Assembly: GCF_900104625.1 (NCBI RefSeq)
Contig: NZ_FNVZ01000005.1
Coordinates: forward strand, 186,001-250,000
Reading direction: 5' to 3'
From: Leptotrichia massiliensis
Lineage (GTDB): Bacteria > Fusobacteriota > Fusobacteriia > Fusobacteriales > Leptotrichiaceae
DNA length: 64,000 nt
A program made the translations under genes and the position numbers. Positions 24,843 through 32,572 of the stretch are shown here, in pieces (within the stretch, counting starts at the first letter, position 1; the number at the start of each line of letters is the position of its first letter). The notes beneath the pieces are model-generated. The model was not told the DNA's origin and searched no databases. It saw only the letters and a list, made by a program, of their open reading frames with translations.

Positions 24843-25289
24843 ATGAAATTATACGAAAGAATAATACCAAAAACTTCTTCAAAAAGTTATATATCTGGAT
24901 GGGAAGCATTGAATATTCCTGATGAAAATAGAAATACTGCTGACTGGCATCCAAGAACTTATTTATTTTCTTATGATAAAGACAAGGCAATAAATCTGTA
25001 TAATACGACAAATGTTTTAGGAAATTCTGGAATAAAGAAACGAATAATAGATTATCCAAGTAAAAGGGAAGTATACATTGCTAATTTTCCAAGAGCGATT
25101 GCAGACTTAGTTTTGACAATGAAAGATTACCAGTTACCTTCGCTTCATAACTGCTGCAGTGATTTTTTAAATGAAGATGAAACGGAACAGCTTTATCAAT
25201 ATCTGAGAAGTATAAAGGATAATTCAAGAGAGGATGAGTTTCTTAAATATGAATTTACTGTAAGATATTTTAATGATAAAAAATTATAA
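24843..25289 (+). CDS. Unrecognised protein in toxin-antitoxin cargo
   Basis: 148 residues, good GGAGAATA site. Conserved-looking motifs: SGWEALNIPDENRNTADWHP near the N-terminus, then YPSKREVYIANFPRAIADLV and LPSLHNCCSDF. No signal or membrane segment. Between two toxin-antitoxin pairs, it may be a further toxin or defence protein. I do not recognise the family. Confidence 0.5.
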   Translation: MKLYERIIPKTSSKSYISGWEALNIPDENRNTADWHPRTYLFSYDKDKAINLYNTTNVLGNSGIKKRIIDYPSKREVYIANFPRAIADLVLTMKDYQLPSLHNCCSDFLNEDETEQLYQYLRSIKDNSREDEFLKYEFTVRYFNDKKL

Positions 25290-25331
25290 CTGAATATTAT
25301 AAAAATAGAAATTTATAAAGAGGTGAAAAAA

Positions 25332-25766
25332 ATGTATGATGTAAAAGATATTGCCAACTGGTTTTTAATTTATAATTCGTATATGGAAACTAATCAAGGT
25401 GCGGATGGAATTAGTAATTTAAAATTGCAAAAATTACTTTACTATGCACAATCAGCGTATCTTGCATTAAAAAATACTCCGTTATTTTCAAATAATATTG
25501 TAGCGTGGAATCACGGACCAGTAGTTGAGGAAGTATATCAAAAGTATAAAAAGTATGGTTCAGACGATATAAAGGAATTTGATAAAGTAGATATTGATAA
25601 GGAAACAGAAAAGATATTGACAGAAGTATATAATGTATTTGGAGAATATTCTGCTTGGGGATTGAGAAATTTAACTCACACAGAAAAACCGTATATAGAA
25701 ACTAAAATAAATAATGTTATCCCGCAGGATTTGATGAAAGAGAGCTTTAAAGAAAATTATGTCTAA
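25332..25766 (+). CDS. Panacea-domain (SocA/DUF4065) antitoxin
   Basis: About 144 residues. VKDIANWFLI, LKLQKLLYYAQSAYLA, NIVAWNHGPVVEEVYQKYKK and WGLRNLTHTEKPY are hallmarks of Panacea antitoxins, which neutralise unrelated toxins encoded next to them. Start at ATG 25332 behind AGAGGTG. The toxin-like frame at 25759 overlaps its end by 8 bases. Confidence 0.85.
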   Translation: MYDVKDIANWFLIYNSYMETNQGADGISNLKLQKLLYYAQSAYLALKNTPLFSNNIVAWNHGPVVEEVYQKYKKYGSDDIKEFDKVDIDKETEKILTEVYNVFGEYSAWGLRNLTHTEKPYIETKINNVIPQDLMKESFKENYV

Positions 25767-26174
25767 AAAAATTAAAAAGTTAAAGAATAATAATTTTAAA
25801 AATATTTCAGAGGTAAAGTTATTATCTTATCCTGTTTTTTGTTTCAGATATTTGACTAAAAATAAAAATTATAATTTTAGCAGGTTTAAAAATTCTAAAG
25901 AATCAAACGAAGCCAAAGGAATAGTTTTGGATAAGTTAATGGATATTCAGTTAAAAAGTTGGCTGGATTTACATCAGCAAAACAAAAGGACAGGTATTGA
26001 AACATTGTCAATTGAGAATATAAATATGAAACTTCAAAGGATCAGAAAGTTTATGTTTTTAGATTAAATTCACAAAACTGGAGAATGATAGGCATAAAGT
26101 CAGAAATCAACACGGATGTTCTTCATATAATAGGATTTGATTTTGATTTTACTGCATATAATCACGGGAAATAA
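25759..26174 (+). pseudogene. Panacea partner toxin, frameshifted
   Basis: The first frame (25759-26067) encodes 102 residues. A second frame continues the protein with KVYVFRLNSQNWRMIGIKSE and then FDFDFTAYNHGK, stopping at 26172-26174. A one-base indel near 26035 therefore disrupts a ~138-residue protein. Overlap with the Panacea gene marks it as the partner toxin. The toxin family is not recognised; its loss should be tolerated because the antitoxin remains. Confidence 0.55.
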
Positions 26175-26194
26175 GTAAAAAAGGGAGTGATAAT

Positions 26195-26566
26195 ATGAAA
26201 AAGATAGTGGTTATTTTGATGTTTGCATTGGGAATGTTAGGATTTTCTGCAAAAATGTCTAATAATAATAGTGTAAATATAGATAAATTGATAGGATACT
26301 GGTATTACAGCAAAGTTGGATATCAAGATTCAGTAGGGATAAGGAAATTATCTAATGGAACATATCAAATTGGTTTTAATACTGGAGAAGAAAATGCGGA
26401 TAAAAATGGATTTGAATGGGATGATATACAGTTATTAAAGAATGGAACTTATAAAATTCAAGGGATGGACAGATATATACATATAATAAAAAATGGATTT
26501 GTAATTAAAGATGGAAATGGAAATATTATTGATTATTTAGATAGAAAATTAAATAAGTTACCTTAA
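26195..26566 (+). CDS. Small secreted protein
   Basis: 123 residues: signal peptide (MKKIVVILMFALGMLGFSAK), then a beta-rich domain with GYWYYSKVGYQDSVGI and GTYKIQGMDRYIHI, lipocalin-like in pattern. Probably periplasmic. Its own terminator follows. Unknown function. Confidence 0.55.
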   Translation: MKKIVVILMFALGMLGFSAKMSNNNSVNIDKLIGYWYYSKVGYQDSVGIRKLSNGTYQIGFNTGEENADKNGFEWDDIQLLKNGTYKIQGMDRYIHIIKNGFVIKDGNGNIIDYLDRKLNKLP

Positions 26567-26580
26567 TTTTAAAGTATGAA

Positions 26581-26612
26581 AGGCTAGATTAAAATTCTAG
26601 TCTTTTTTTTTG
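26581..26612 (+). terminator. Intrinsic terminator
   Basis: AGGCTAGA/TCTAGTCT stem followed by a T9 run, between the secreted-protein gene and the second transfer block. Confidence 0.75.
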
Positions 26613-26643
26613 TACTTTTTTAGAAAGGAGGATTAAAGGAAAT

Positions 26644-28095
26644 ATGAAAAAAATTGTAATTAGCTTGTTTTTCATTCTTAATTTGATAGCAGTTTCTGCT
26701 GGAAATAAAGGAAATTATGATGTAGCAAAATATAGACAGGATGTTGTTAATTATGCAATGGCACAAGTAGGAAAGGCATATAGTCAGGCTAATAGAATGG
26801 GAGCAAATACTTATGACTGTTCCAGTTTTGTAGATAGAACTTCACAAGCGGCAGGTATGAGTTCTGTTACAGGAGCGAATACTAAAAATTGGGCAAATAC
26901 AACAGCGAGTATGAGAGCAGGAGCAAAGGCGACTAAAATAGCAACCAATCAAATAAAACCAGGAGATGCCATTTTATTTAATGGACATGTAGTTTATGCA
27001 ATTGGCACAGCAAATGGATGTAGTATTGATGTTGTTCACGCTTCAAATTCAAAACCATATCCTAAAGGTGGAGTAAAAATATCAAAAGGCTACAATATAT
27101 GTAAGGCACATGGAGGATATTCAGGAGTTATTACAGCAGAGCAGGTATTGATAAATAACGGATATACTCCAGTAAATTCAGATGGAACAGTTGCAGTACC
27201 TCCAGCAGGTTCAACAGTGTCTGCAAACAGAGGGCATTCTGGAAATAATGCTTCAACTGCTTCCACAAAATCATCGTTATCAGTAGATTGGGATAATATT
27301 CAAAATGAATTTGTACAAATGATAAATAGCGGGATAGAAAAAATGACACCTGGCTTATTAGTTCTTTTAAGTGTACTCACAGTTCTTGAAATAATGTGGA
27401 TTCTATATGGCTATATAGTAAAAAATGTATTGGAAAATTTATGGATGTCCTTACTCAGAATAATGATAAGATTTTCAATACTGGCATATGTTATACCTAA
27501 TGCAATTTCTTTAATTGATATGGGGTATGGAATATTTTCTGGAATTGGCTCATATTTTATGGGAAACAGTGGAGGGACTGTAACTTTAAACAGTATATGG
27601 GCAATAGCTGGAAGGGAAACAGGGAAAATCTTAAAGATTATTAATGAATCAAACTTTAATTTTTTTAATATTATTACTGATTCAAGGCTATTTTTTGAAG
27701 AACTTGGGAAAATGTTATTGTTAATAGGGGTTATTATTCTTGTTTATTATTTTGTGGTAAGAATAATATTTGAAATGATGATGGCGGTATTACAGTTTAG
27801 AATGGCTTTGGGATTATCTTGGATATTTTTACCTTTTGATGTAAATTCGATTACAAAAAGGGACTTAGGAAATAAAGCATTGACAACGCTATTTCTCACA
27901 GGAAGTAAAATAGTTGTCATAATGGCACTGGGAGGAATAGTATTTAAAAACTTGGATGCGGCAGGATTTGGGGAAGTTACTTTTAAGGAATTGAAATACG
28001 AAACAATATTTTTGTTTATCACAGTAGGAATGGTAATGGCTTTTGTAATGAATGAAGCAGATAAGATAACAACAACACTTGCCAAAGGAAATTAA
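26644..28095 (+). CDS. NlpC/P60 peptidase fused to a TrbL/VirB6-like domain
   Basis: 483 residues. Signal peptide (1-19). An NlpC/P60 cysteine peptidase domain (about 30-165) with the nucleophile in YDCSSFVDR (~60) and histidine in FNGHVVYAIG (~117), then VVHASNS. A Ser/Ala linker follows, then residues ~230-480 form five or six membrane helices with VLENLWMSLLRIMIRF, YGIFSGIGSYF and NSIWAIAGRETGK, the pattern of the TrbL protein at 22455. One polypeptide thus joins a wall-cutting enzyme in the periplasm to a channel-like membrane domain. The downstream traF-like gene starts close behind. Fusion verified by reading one uninterrupted frame. Confidence 0.8.
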   Translation: MKKIVISLFFILNLIAVSAGNKGNYDVAKYRQDVVNYAMAQVGKAYSQANRMGANTYDCSSFVDRTSQAAGMSSVTGANTKNWANTTASMRAGAKATKIATNQIKPGDAILFNGHVVYAIGTANGCSIDVVHASNSKPYPKGGVKISKGYNICKAHGGYSGVITAEQVLINNGYTPVNSDGTVAVPPAGSTVSANRGHSGNNASTASTKSSLSVDWDNIQNEFVQMINSGIEKMTPGLLVLLSVLTVLEIMWILYGYIVKNVLENLWMSLLRIMIRFSILAYVIPNAISLIDMGYGIFSGIGSYFMGNSGGTVTLNSIWAIAGRETGKILKIINESNFNFFNIITDSRLFFEELGKMLLLIGVIILVYYFVVRIIFEMMMAVLQFRMALGLSWIFLPFDVNSITKRDLGNKALTTLFLTGSKIVVIMALGGIVFKNLDAAGFGEVTFKELKYETIFLFITVGMVMAFVMNEADKITTTLAKGN

Positions 28096-28111
28096 AAAGA
28101 GGGAGGAAATT

Positions 28112-28603
28112 GTGGATATACGAACTAAAAAGTTTAACTTGATAATGCTTTCTGTATCAATATTTTTTGCCATAACATTCACAGGGCTACATCTATTGTC
28201 AAAAATTTATGTAATAAATGTAACACCGTCAATTCCATTAGGAATATATAAACTGGAAAAATTTGATGGAGTATTGAAAAAGGGGGATTTAGTTGTTTAT
28301 GAGATAGATAATAAGTATAAAAATTTGACAAGCATAAAAGGGACAATGTTTAAATCGGTAAAGCCTGCTGCTGCATTTTATGAGGATAAAGTTGAGATAA
28401 AAGATAATCGGATATATGTAAATGACGAAGATTATGGAGAAATATTTCCTAAAATATCGTCTAATTTCAATGGGAAAATAAAGGAAGATGAAGTTTTGAC
28501 ATTATCTAAAGTTAAGGGAACATTTGATGGAAGATATTATGGTGCAATAAAAAAGTCAAAAATAGAGAAAAAAGTAAGGTTGATATATGAGTTTAGAATA
28601 TGA
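28112..28603 (+). CDS. traF: TraF-type S26 signal peptidase
   Basis: About 163 residues from GTG 28112 (GGGAGGAAATT upstream); an upstream TTG at 28079 is less likely. One membrane helix, catalytic serine in TPSIPLGIY and catalytic lysine in MFKSVKPAA. In RP4, TraF cleaves and cyclises the TrbC pilin, so its likely substrate here is the product of 11700. Confidence 0.85.
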   Translation: MDIRTKKFNLIMLSVSIFFAITFTGLHLLSKIYVINVTPSIPLGIYKLEKFDGVLKKGDLVVYEIDNKYKNLTSIKGTMFKSVKPAAAFYEDKVEIKDNRIYVNDEDYGEIFPKISSNFNGKIKEDEVLTLSKVKGTFDGRYYGAIKKSKIEKKVRLIYEFRI

Positions 28604-28979
28604 AGACAAGACGATAAAACTAAAATCTAATGAAAAAAAGAAAATTGAAATACATAAGAAAATAGTCAAGACAGATGAAAAAATAAGAGAAATCAGAAGA
28701 GAAATAGCAAATGATACAAGAAGATTAAATACATCAGAAAAAAATGAGAAATGGAAGCAAAGAACAAGAAAACTGATTGAAATGGGAGTTTTGCTTGAAA
28801 TTGCGGATATTTTAAATGAAGATAAGGCAACGTTGCTGGGATATTTTATGAAATTTCAGTTTTTAAGCAATGATGAAATTAAAGACTGTAAAATTATGGG
28901 TGGTGAAGAGTTTCAGATGAGAGAAGAAAAGAAGCGGATGTTAAAACGAAGATTGGAGAAAAAAGATGCGTTTAGATAA
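28587..28979 (+). CDS. traD: TraD-like accessory mobilisation protein
   Basis: 130 residues: a charged N-terminal coiled coil, then WKQRTRKLIEMGVLLEIADI (about 52-71), which matches the small conjugal TraD proteins of MobA/MobL systems ('RxRTRRLIxxGALLE'). Overlaps neighbours by 17 and 14 bases. It may assist the relaxosome. Confidence 0.65.
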   Translation: MSLEYEDKTIKLKSNEKKKIEIHKKIVKTDEKIREIRREIANDTRRLNTSEKNEKWKQRTRKLIEMGVLLEIADILNEDKATLLGYFMKFQFLSNDEIKDCKIMGGEEFQMREEKKRMLKRRLEKKDAFR

Positions 28980-29637
28980 TTTGAAAGAAATGATGAAAAA
29001 TGAAGGATTTTCTCCCTTAGAAAGTGAAGATTTTGAAGAAATAGAGCGAAAAAAAACTAACAAAGTAACCGAACTTCAAGGCGATGAATTAAAAGAAAGG
29101 GTGAAATTAGAAAAATTAGAAATAAAAGCTGAACTTGCTGAAGAACTTGAACAGTTCATACACGATGAGGAAAGAAAATATAATCAGGAAAAGAGGAGAA
29201 TTGAGAGTGAATACGATGAAAAAATTTATCAGTTGGAACAGCAGCAGAAAAAAATTTATCGAGATAGGAGAGAAAAACTATATGAAACAGAAGACGCTTT
29301 AAAAATTAGAGAAAATGAAATTGATATGGAAATGCAGAAATTGGATGAAAAAGTAACTGAAAGGGAAAATGAATTAAAAAAGTTGAATGAAGAAATAGAT
29401 AGAAAGCTGGGATTTAAAGAATATCTAAATGAGAATAATTTTATATACAGAAATAAGTTGGAAGCTGTATTGATACTGAGAAAATTGAAAAATAAAAGAA
29501 TAAAAATAATGAGCAGAAGAGAATATGATACTGTTTTTAAAAATGTTATTGGAGGAGTGAATGAACTGATAAAAATGAATAATTTGATAATAGATTACAA
29601 AAAATTTGTAAAAGGGCAGGAAACAAGAAAGAGATAA
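28966..29637 (+). CDS. Coiled-coil protein
   Basis: 223 residues, nearly all one long coiled coil (ERKYNQEKRRIESEYDEKIY, ENEIDMEMQKLDEKVTEREN), with a short basic C-terminus. Translationally coupled to the TraD-like gene. No catalytic motif. A structural or DNA-handling role is possible. Confidence 0.6.
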   Translation: MRLDNLKEMMKNEGFSPLESEDFEEIERKKTNKVTELQGDELKERVKLEKLEIKAELAEELEQFIHDEERKYNQEKRRIESEYDEKIYQLEQQQKKIYRDRREKLYETEDALKIRENEIDMEMQKLDEKVTERENELKKLNEEIDRKLGFKEYLNENNFIYRNKLEAVLILRKLKNKRIKIMSRREYDTVFKNVIGGVNELIKMNNLIIDYKKFVKGQETRKR

Positions 29638-29667
29638 AATTTTAATTAATAAGAAAGGGCTGGAATA

Positions 29668-30759
29668 ATGTTGCTGAGCGTGTTTCAAAAAAATGAGAAA
29701 AAAGACTATTTGAAAAGGATAGGAGTAAAATTTTCTAAAGACGAAAAACAGGAGATAAAGAAAATGATAAAATCAAATTTGACTCTTGAACAGTTTAAAT
29801 TATGTGTAACACCTGTACTTGATGAGGAAATATTGCGAAAAAGAGCTGAAAATAACTTGGATGATAGCAAATGGGAAAAACTTGTAATGAAAAAACTGGA
29901 TGTAAATCAGATGAAGGAAATAAGGAAAGGATTTGAAAAAGGGTTATCAGAAGAGGATGTTGAGCTGTATGTAAAAAGTGGATATGGCAGCAAAACAATG
30001 GAAAAAATCAGGAATATGCTTGAAAAAGATAAAAATAACGAGTATCTTCGAGAATATCTGATGTTAAAGGATAAAAAGGAAATAAAATCAATTACTAATG
30101 AAAAATTGGAAAAATACATTGAGGAAAACAAAATGAATGAACTTAGAAATAAGGCTGATAAAATGGAAAAATGGTATGAAGCCTCAATATATGCAGGTAA
30201 AAATACATTTAAATATTATTCTTCAGAAAAAATAAGAGATGATGAAAAATATGTTATGAAAAAAGTCAAAGAAAATGGGAAAAATCTTGAATATGCAAGT
30301 GAAAGGCTTAAAAATAACAGGGATTTAGTTTTGGAAGCAGTAAAACAGGATGGACGTGCTTTACAATTTGCAAGCGAGGAATTAAAAAATGATAAGGAAA
30401 TAGTGATGGAATCTGTAAAAAACTACCCTAATTCCTATCAATATGCAAGTTCTGAAATGCAAAAGGATGAAGATGTCGTAACGGAAGTTTTAAAGAGAAA
30501 TGAAGACGCTCTAAGTTATGGAGATGAAAATATTAAGCAGGAAATAGAGGAAATTAAGGAAAAATACAAGGACAGTGATTTTGATGGGCTGACAGATAGA
30601 GAAGAAAAATTTGTGTATGGAACAAATCCTTATTTAAAAGATACTGATTTGGATGGAAAGACTGACTATGAGGAAATAAAGATAAATTATACAAATCCGA
30701 AAATAAAAAGCAAGGGCATTGAAATTGAAAGAATAGCAAAGGAGATGATTAGTAAATGA
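29668..30759 (+). CDS. Helical-repeat, DUF4116 and TSP3-type protein
   Basis: 363 residues. An N-terminal helical repeat region (QMKEIRKGFEKGLSEEDVEL, ~85) of the kind common in Firmicute ICEs, central DUF4116-like repeats (AVKQDGRALQFASEELKNDK; SVKNYPNSYQYASSEMQKDE), and a C-terminal pair of thrombospondin-3-like calcium-binding loops (DSDFDGLTDREE, DTDLDGKTDYEE, ~303-335). TSP3 loops are usually extracellular, yet no signal peptide is seen. The start overlaps nothing, and the end overlaps the next gene by 4 bases. Confidence 0.65.
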   Translation: MLLSVFQKNEKKDYLKRIGVKFSKDEKQEIKKMIKSNLTLEQFKLCVTPVLDEEILRKRAENNLDDSKWEKLVMKKLDVNQMKEIRKGFEKGLSEEDVELYVKSGYGSKTMEKIRNMLEKDKNNEYLREYLMLKDKKEIKSITNEKLEKYIEENKMNELRNKADKMEKWYEASIYAGKNTFKYYSSEKIRDDEKYVMKKVKENGKNLEYASERLKNNRDLVLEAVKQDGRALQFASEELKNDKEIVMESVKNYPNSYQYASSEMQKDEDVVTEVLKRNEDALSYGDENIKQEIEEIKEKYKDSDFDGLTDREEKFVYGTNPYLKDTDLDGKTDYEEIKINYTNPKIKSKGIEIERIAKEMISK

Positions 30760-31463
30760 AAAAGTGCATATTGTTTCTTATGATAGTTTCAAACATTTCC
30801 TTTTCTGGCGGAGAGATAAGTTTTCAGAAACAGAAGGAAAAAGTTGAGCAGGAAAGAATTGAGAAATTAAAAACACAAAAGGATAATGAGGCTGACAAAA
30901 ATAAAGAATTAAACGATTCGCCTAAAGAAGATACAAGCAATATTCAATCGCAAAGCAACAGATTATTTTATGATGATAAGGCTGTAAAAAATGTTAATAA
31001 TACTTCCCATATTCAAAAAAATATTGGGAGTAAAAAACTTATTGAATATATTAAAACACAGAACAGCAGACTGAATGAAAATGAAATACGAAATATACTT
31101 GGCTATGTTTTCAAATATAGCAAGGAATATAACTTTAATCCATATTTGGTTTTAGCGGTTATGAATACTGAAAGTCATTTTAATCATTCAACAGTATCAA
31201 GTGCTGGAGCAAGAGGGCTTATGCAGTTAATGCCTTTTAACTTTAGGGAATTTGGAGTGGATAACAGCATATCAGGAAATATAAAGGGAGGTGTGCTGCA
31301 TTTAAAAAGAGATTATGAAAAAACTGGGAGTGTTTCAAAAATGCTGGTCTGCTATAATGCTGGCTGTGGAAGATTAGCAAATAACGCTTGGAAAGGGATA
31401 AAGGAAACAAGGGAATATATACCAAAAGTAATTCAGAAATATAATAAAATAATAAACTTGTAA
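30756..31463 (+). CDS. VirB1-like lytic transglycosylase
   Basis: 235 residues. Signal peptide (1-18), a linker with coiled-coil character, then an SLT domain: catalytic glutamate in VMNTESHFN (~130), SSAGARGLMQLMP, VCYNAGCGRL and TREYIPKVIQKY. It cuts peptidoglycan glycan strands to let the T4SS cross the wall. Mature N-terminus GGEISFQKQ resembles that of the 31593 enzyme. Confidence 0.9.
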   Translation: MKKCILFLMIVSNISFSGGEISFQKQKEKVEQERIEKLKTQKDNEADKNKELNDSPKEDTSNIQSQSNRLFYDDKAVKNVNNTSHIQKNIGSKKLIEYIKTQNSRLNENEIRNILGYVFKYSKEYNFNPYLVLAVMNTESHFNHSTVSSAGARGLMQLMPFNFREFGVDNSISGNIKGGVLHLKRDYEKTGSVSKMLVCYNAGCGRLANNAWKGIKETREYIPKVIQKYNKIINL

Positions 31464-31468
31464 CTATA

Positions 31469-31488
31469 TTTTCTCACACGTGAGAAAA
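31469..31488. repeat. Element palindrome copy 4 (consensus)
   Basis: TTTTCTCACACGTGAGAAAA, identical to 7768-7787, followed here by TCAAAATTA (7788: TTCAAAATTA). Lies in the gap between two peptidoglycan hydrolase genes. Confidence 0.8.
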
Positions 31489-31592
31489 TCAAAATTAGGT
31501 CAGTGGATTTTTTTCATTACAAAAGTTTTGAGAAAAAACGCTGAACAGTGAAAATAATAAGAATTATGGAACAAGATTTGAAGGAGTGGAAA

Positions 31593-32126
31593 ATGTTTAA
31601 TAATATTGTAAAAATTTTAATGGGAATATCAGTTATTTCTTCGTTATCTTTTTCTAAGGGGGAAATTAATTTTCAGAAACAATTAATAAATGAAGATAGT
31701 AAAAAGATGGAAATAATTGAAAATAACACAACTAAGAGCAATAAAGACAGAGAAGAAAAAATAAGATATAAAATTGTAGAATTTTCAAAAACTCAGATTG
31801 GAAAGCCTTATGTGTATGGTGCAACTGGAAGTAGCAGTTTTGACTGTTCCAGCTTTGTACAGTATGTGTTCAAAAAAACATTGGGAATTATAATTCCTCG
31901 TGTTTCGGCAGAACAGTCAGTATTTAAGCCAAAATTGCATAATAATATTAAGAAGGGGGACTTGCTATTTTTTGAAACTTTAGAAAAAGGCAGAATTTCA
32001 CATGTGGGAATGTATATTGGGAATAGACAGTTTATACACGCTAGTTCAAAAAGTAAAAGAGTAATTGTTTCAGACTTTACTGGATTTTATCAGGATAAGT
32101 TTAGATGGGCAGTGTCGGTTATATAA
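31593..32126 (+). CDS. NlpC/P60 peptidoglycan endopeptidase
   Basis: About 177 residues from ATG 31593 (AAGGAG upstream); the longer frame from GTG 31548 lacks a ribosome site. Signal peptide, mature start KGEINFQKQ, and an NlpC/P60 domain with SSFDCSSFVQYVF (nucleophile Cys), RISHVGMYIGN (His) and FIHASS. It should cleave stem peptides. Together with the transglycosylase it makes a two-enzyme wall-opening set for transfer. Confidence 0.88.
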   Translation: MFNNIVKILMGISVISSLSFSKGEINFQKQLINEDSKKMEIIENNTTKSNKDREEKIRYKIVEFSKTQIGKPYVYGATGSSSFDCSSFVQYVFKKTLGIIIPRVSAEQSVFKPKLHNNIKKGDLLFFETLEKGRISHVGMYIGNRQFIHASSKSKRVIVSDFTGFYQDKFRWAVSVI

Positions 32127-32143
32127 ATGTAGGAGGAAATAGT

Positions 32144-32554
32144 ATGGAAAGTAAGGTAATTCAACAATTTTTAGGAGAGATTGATGGTGTAAAATTTGAC
32201 AAGGAAAATGTATATTATTCATCAGAACATATTTTATCAAAAATAGAAGAAAAATTTGGGAATGTATATAACAAAGAATTTGTAAAAGAATTAAGGGATA
32301 CAATTAATACTTTAAATTTAAAATATGACGAATTTAGTTTTGACACTTTGGAACATGATTTTAGTAATTGTATAGAGGAAGCTGATAAATTTAAAGATGT
32401 AGAATTTACATATTATGGAGATGATTGGAAAATTGAAATATTAAATGAAGGGATAAAGAATAATGAATATTTAAAAACTGAAAAAGAGAAAAATGTAAGT
32501 GAAAACCAAAAGCAAAGTTTTTGGAATGCTGATGACAAAGATTTAGAGAGATAG
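32144..32554 (+). CDS. Unrecognised acidic protein
   Basis: About 136 residues from ATG 32144, preceded by AGGAGGAAATAGT. Acidic, alpha/beta, motifs VKFDKENVYYSSEHILSKIE and FTYYGDDWKIEILNEG. No signal peptide. Directly before topB in the operon; family not recognised. Confidence 0.5.
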   Translation: MESKVIQQFLGEIDGVKFDKENVYYSSEHILSKIEEKFGNVYNKEFVKELRDTINTLNLKYDEFSFDTLEHDFSNCIEEADKFKDVEFTYYGDDWKIEILNEGIKNNEYLKTEKEKNVSENQKQSFWNADDKDLER

Positions 32555-32572
32555 AAGTAAGGGGGAAGATAT

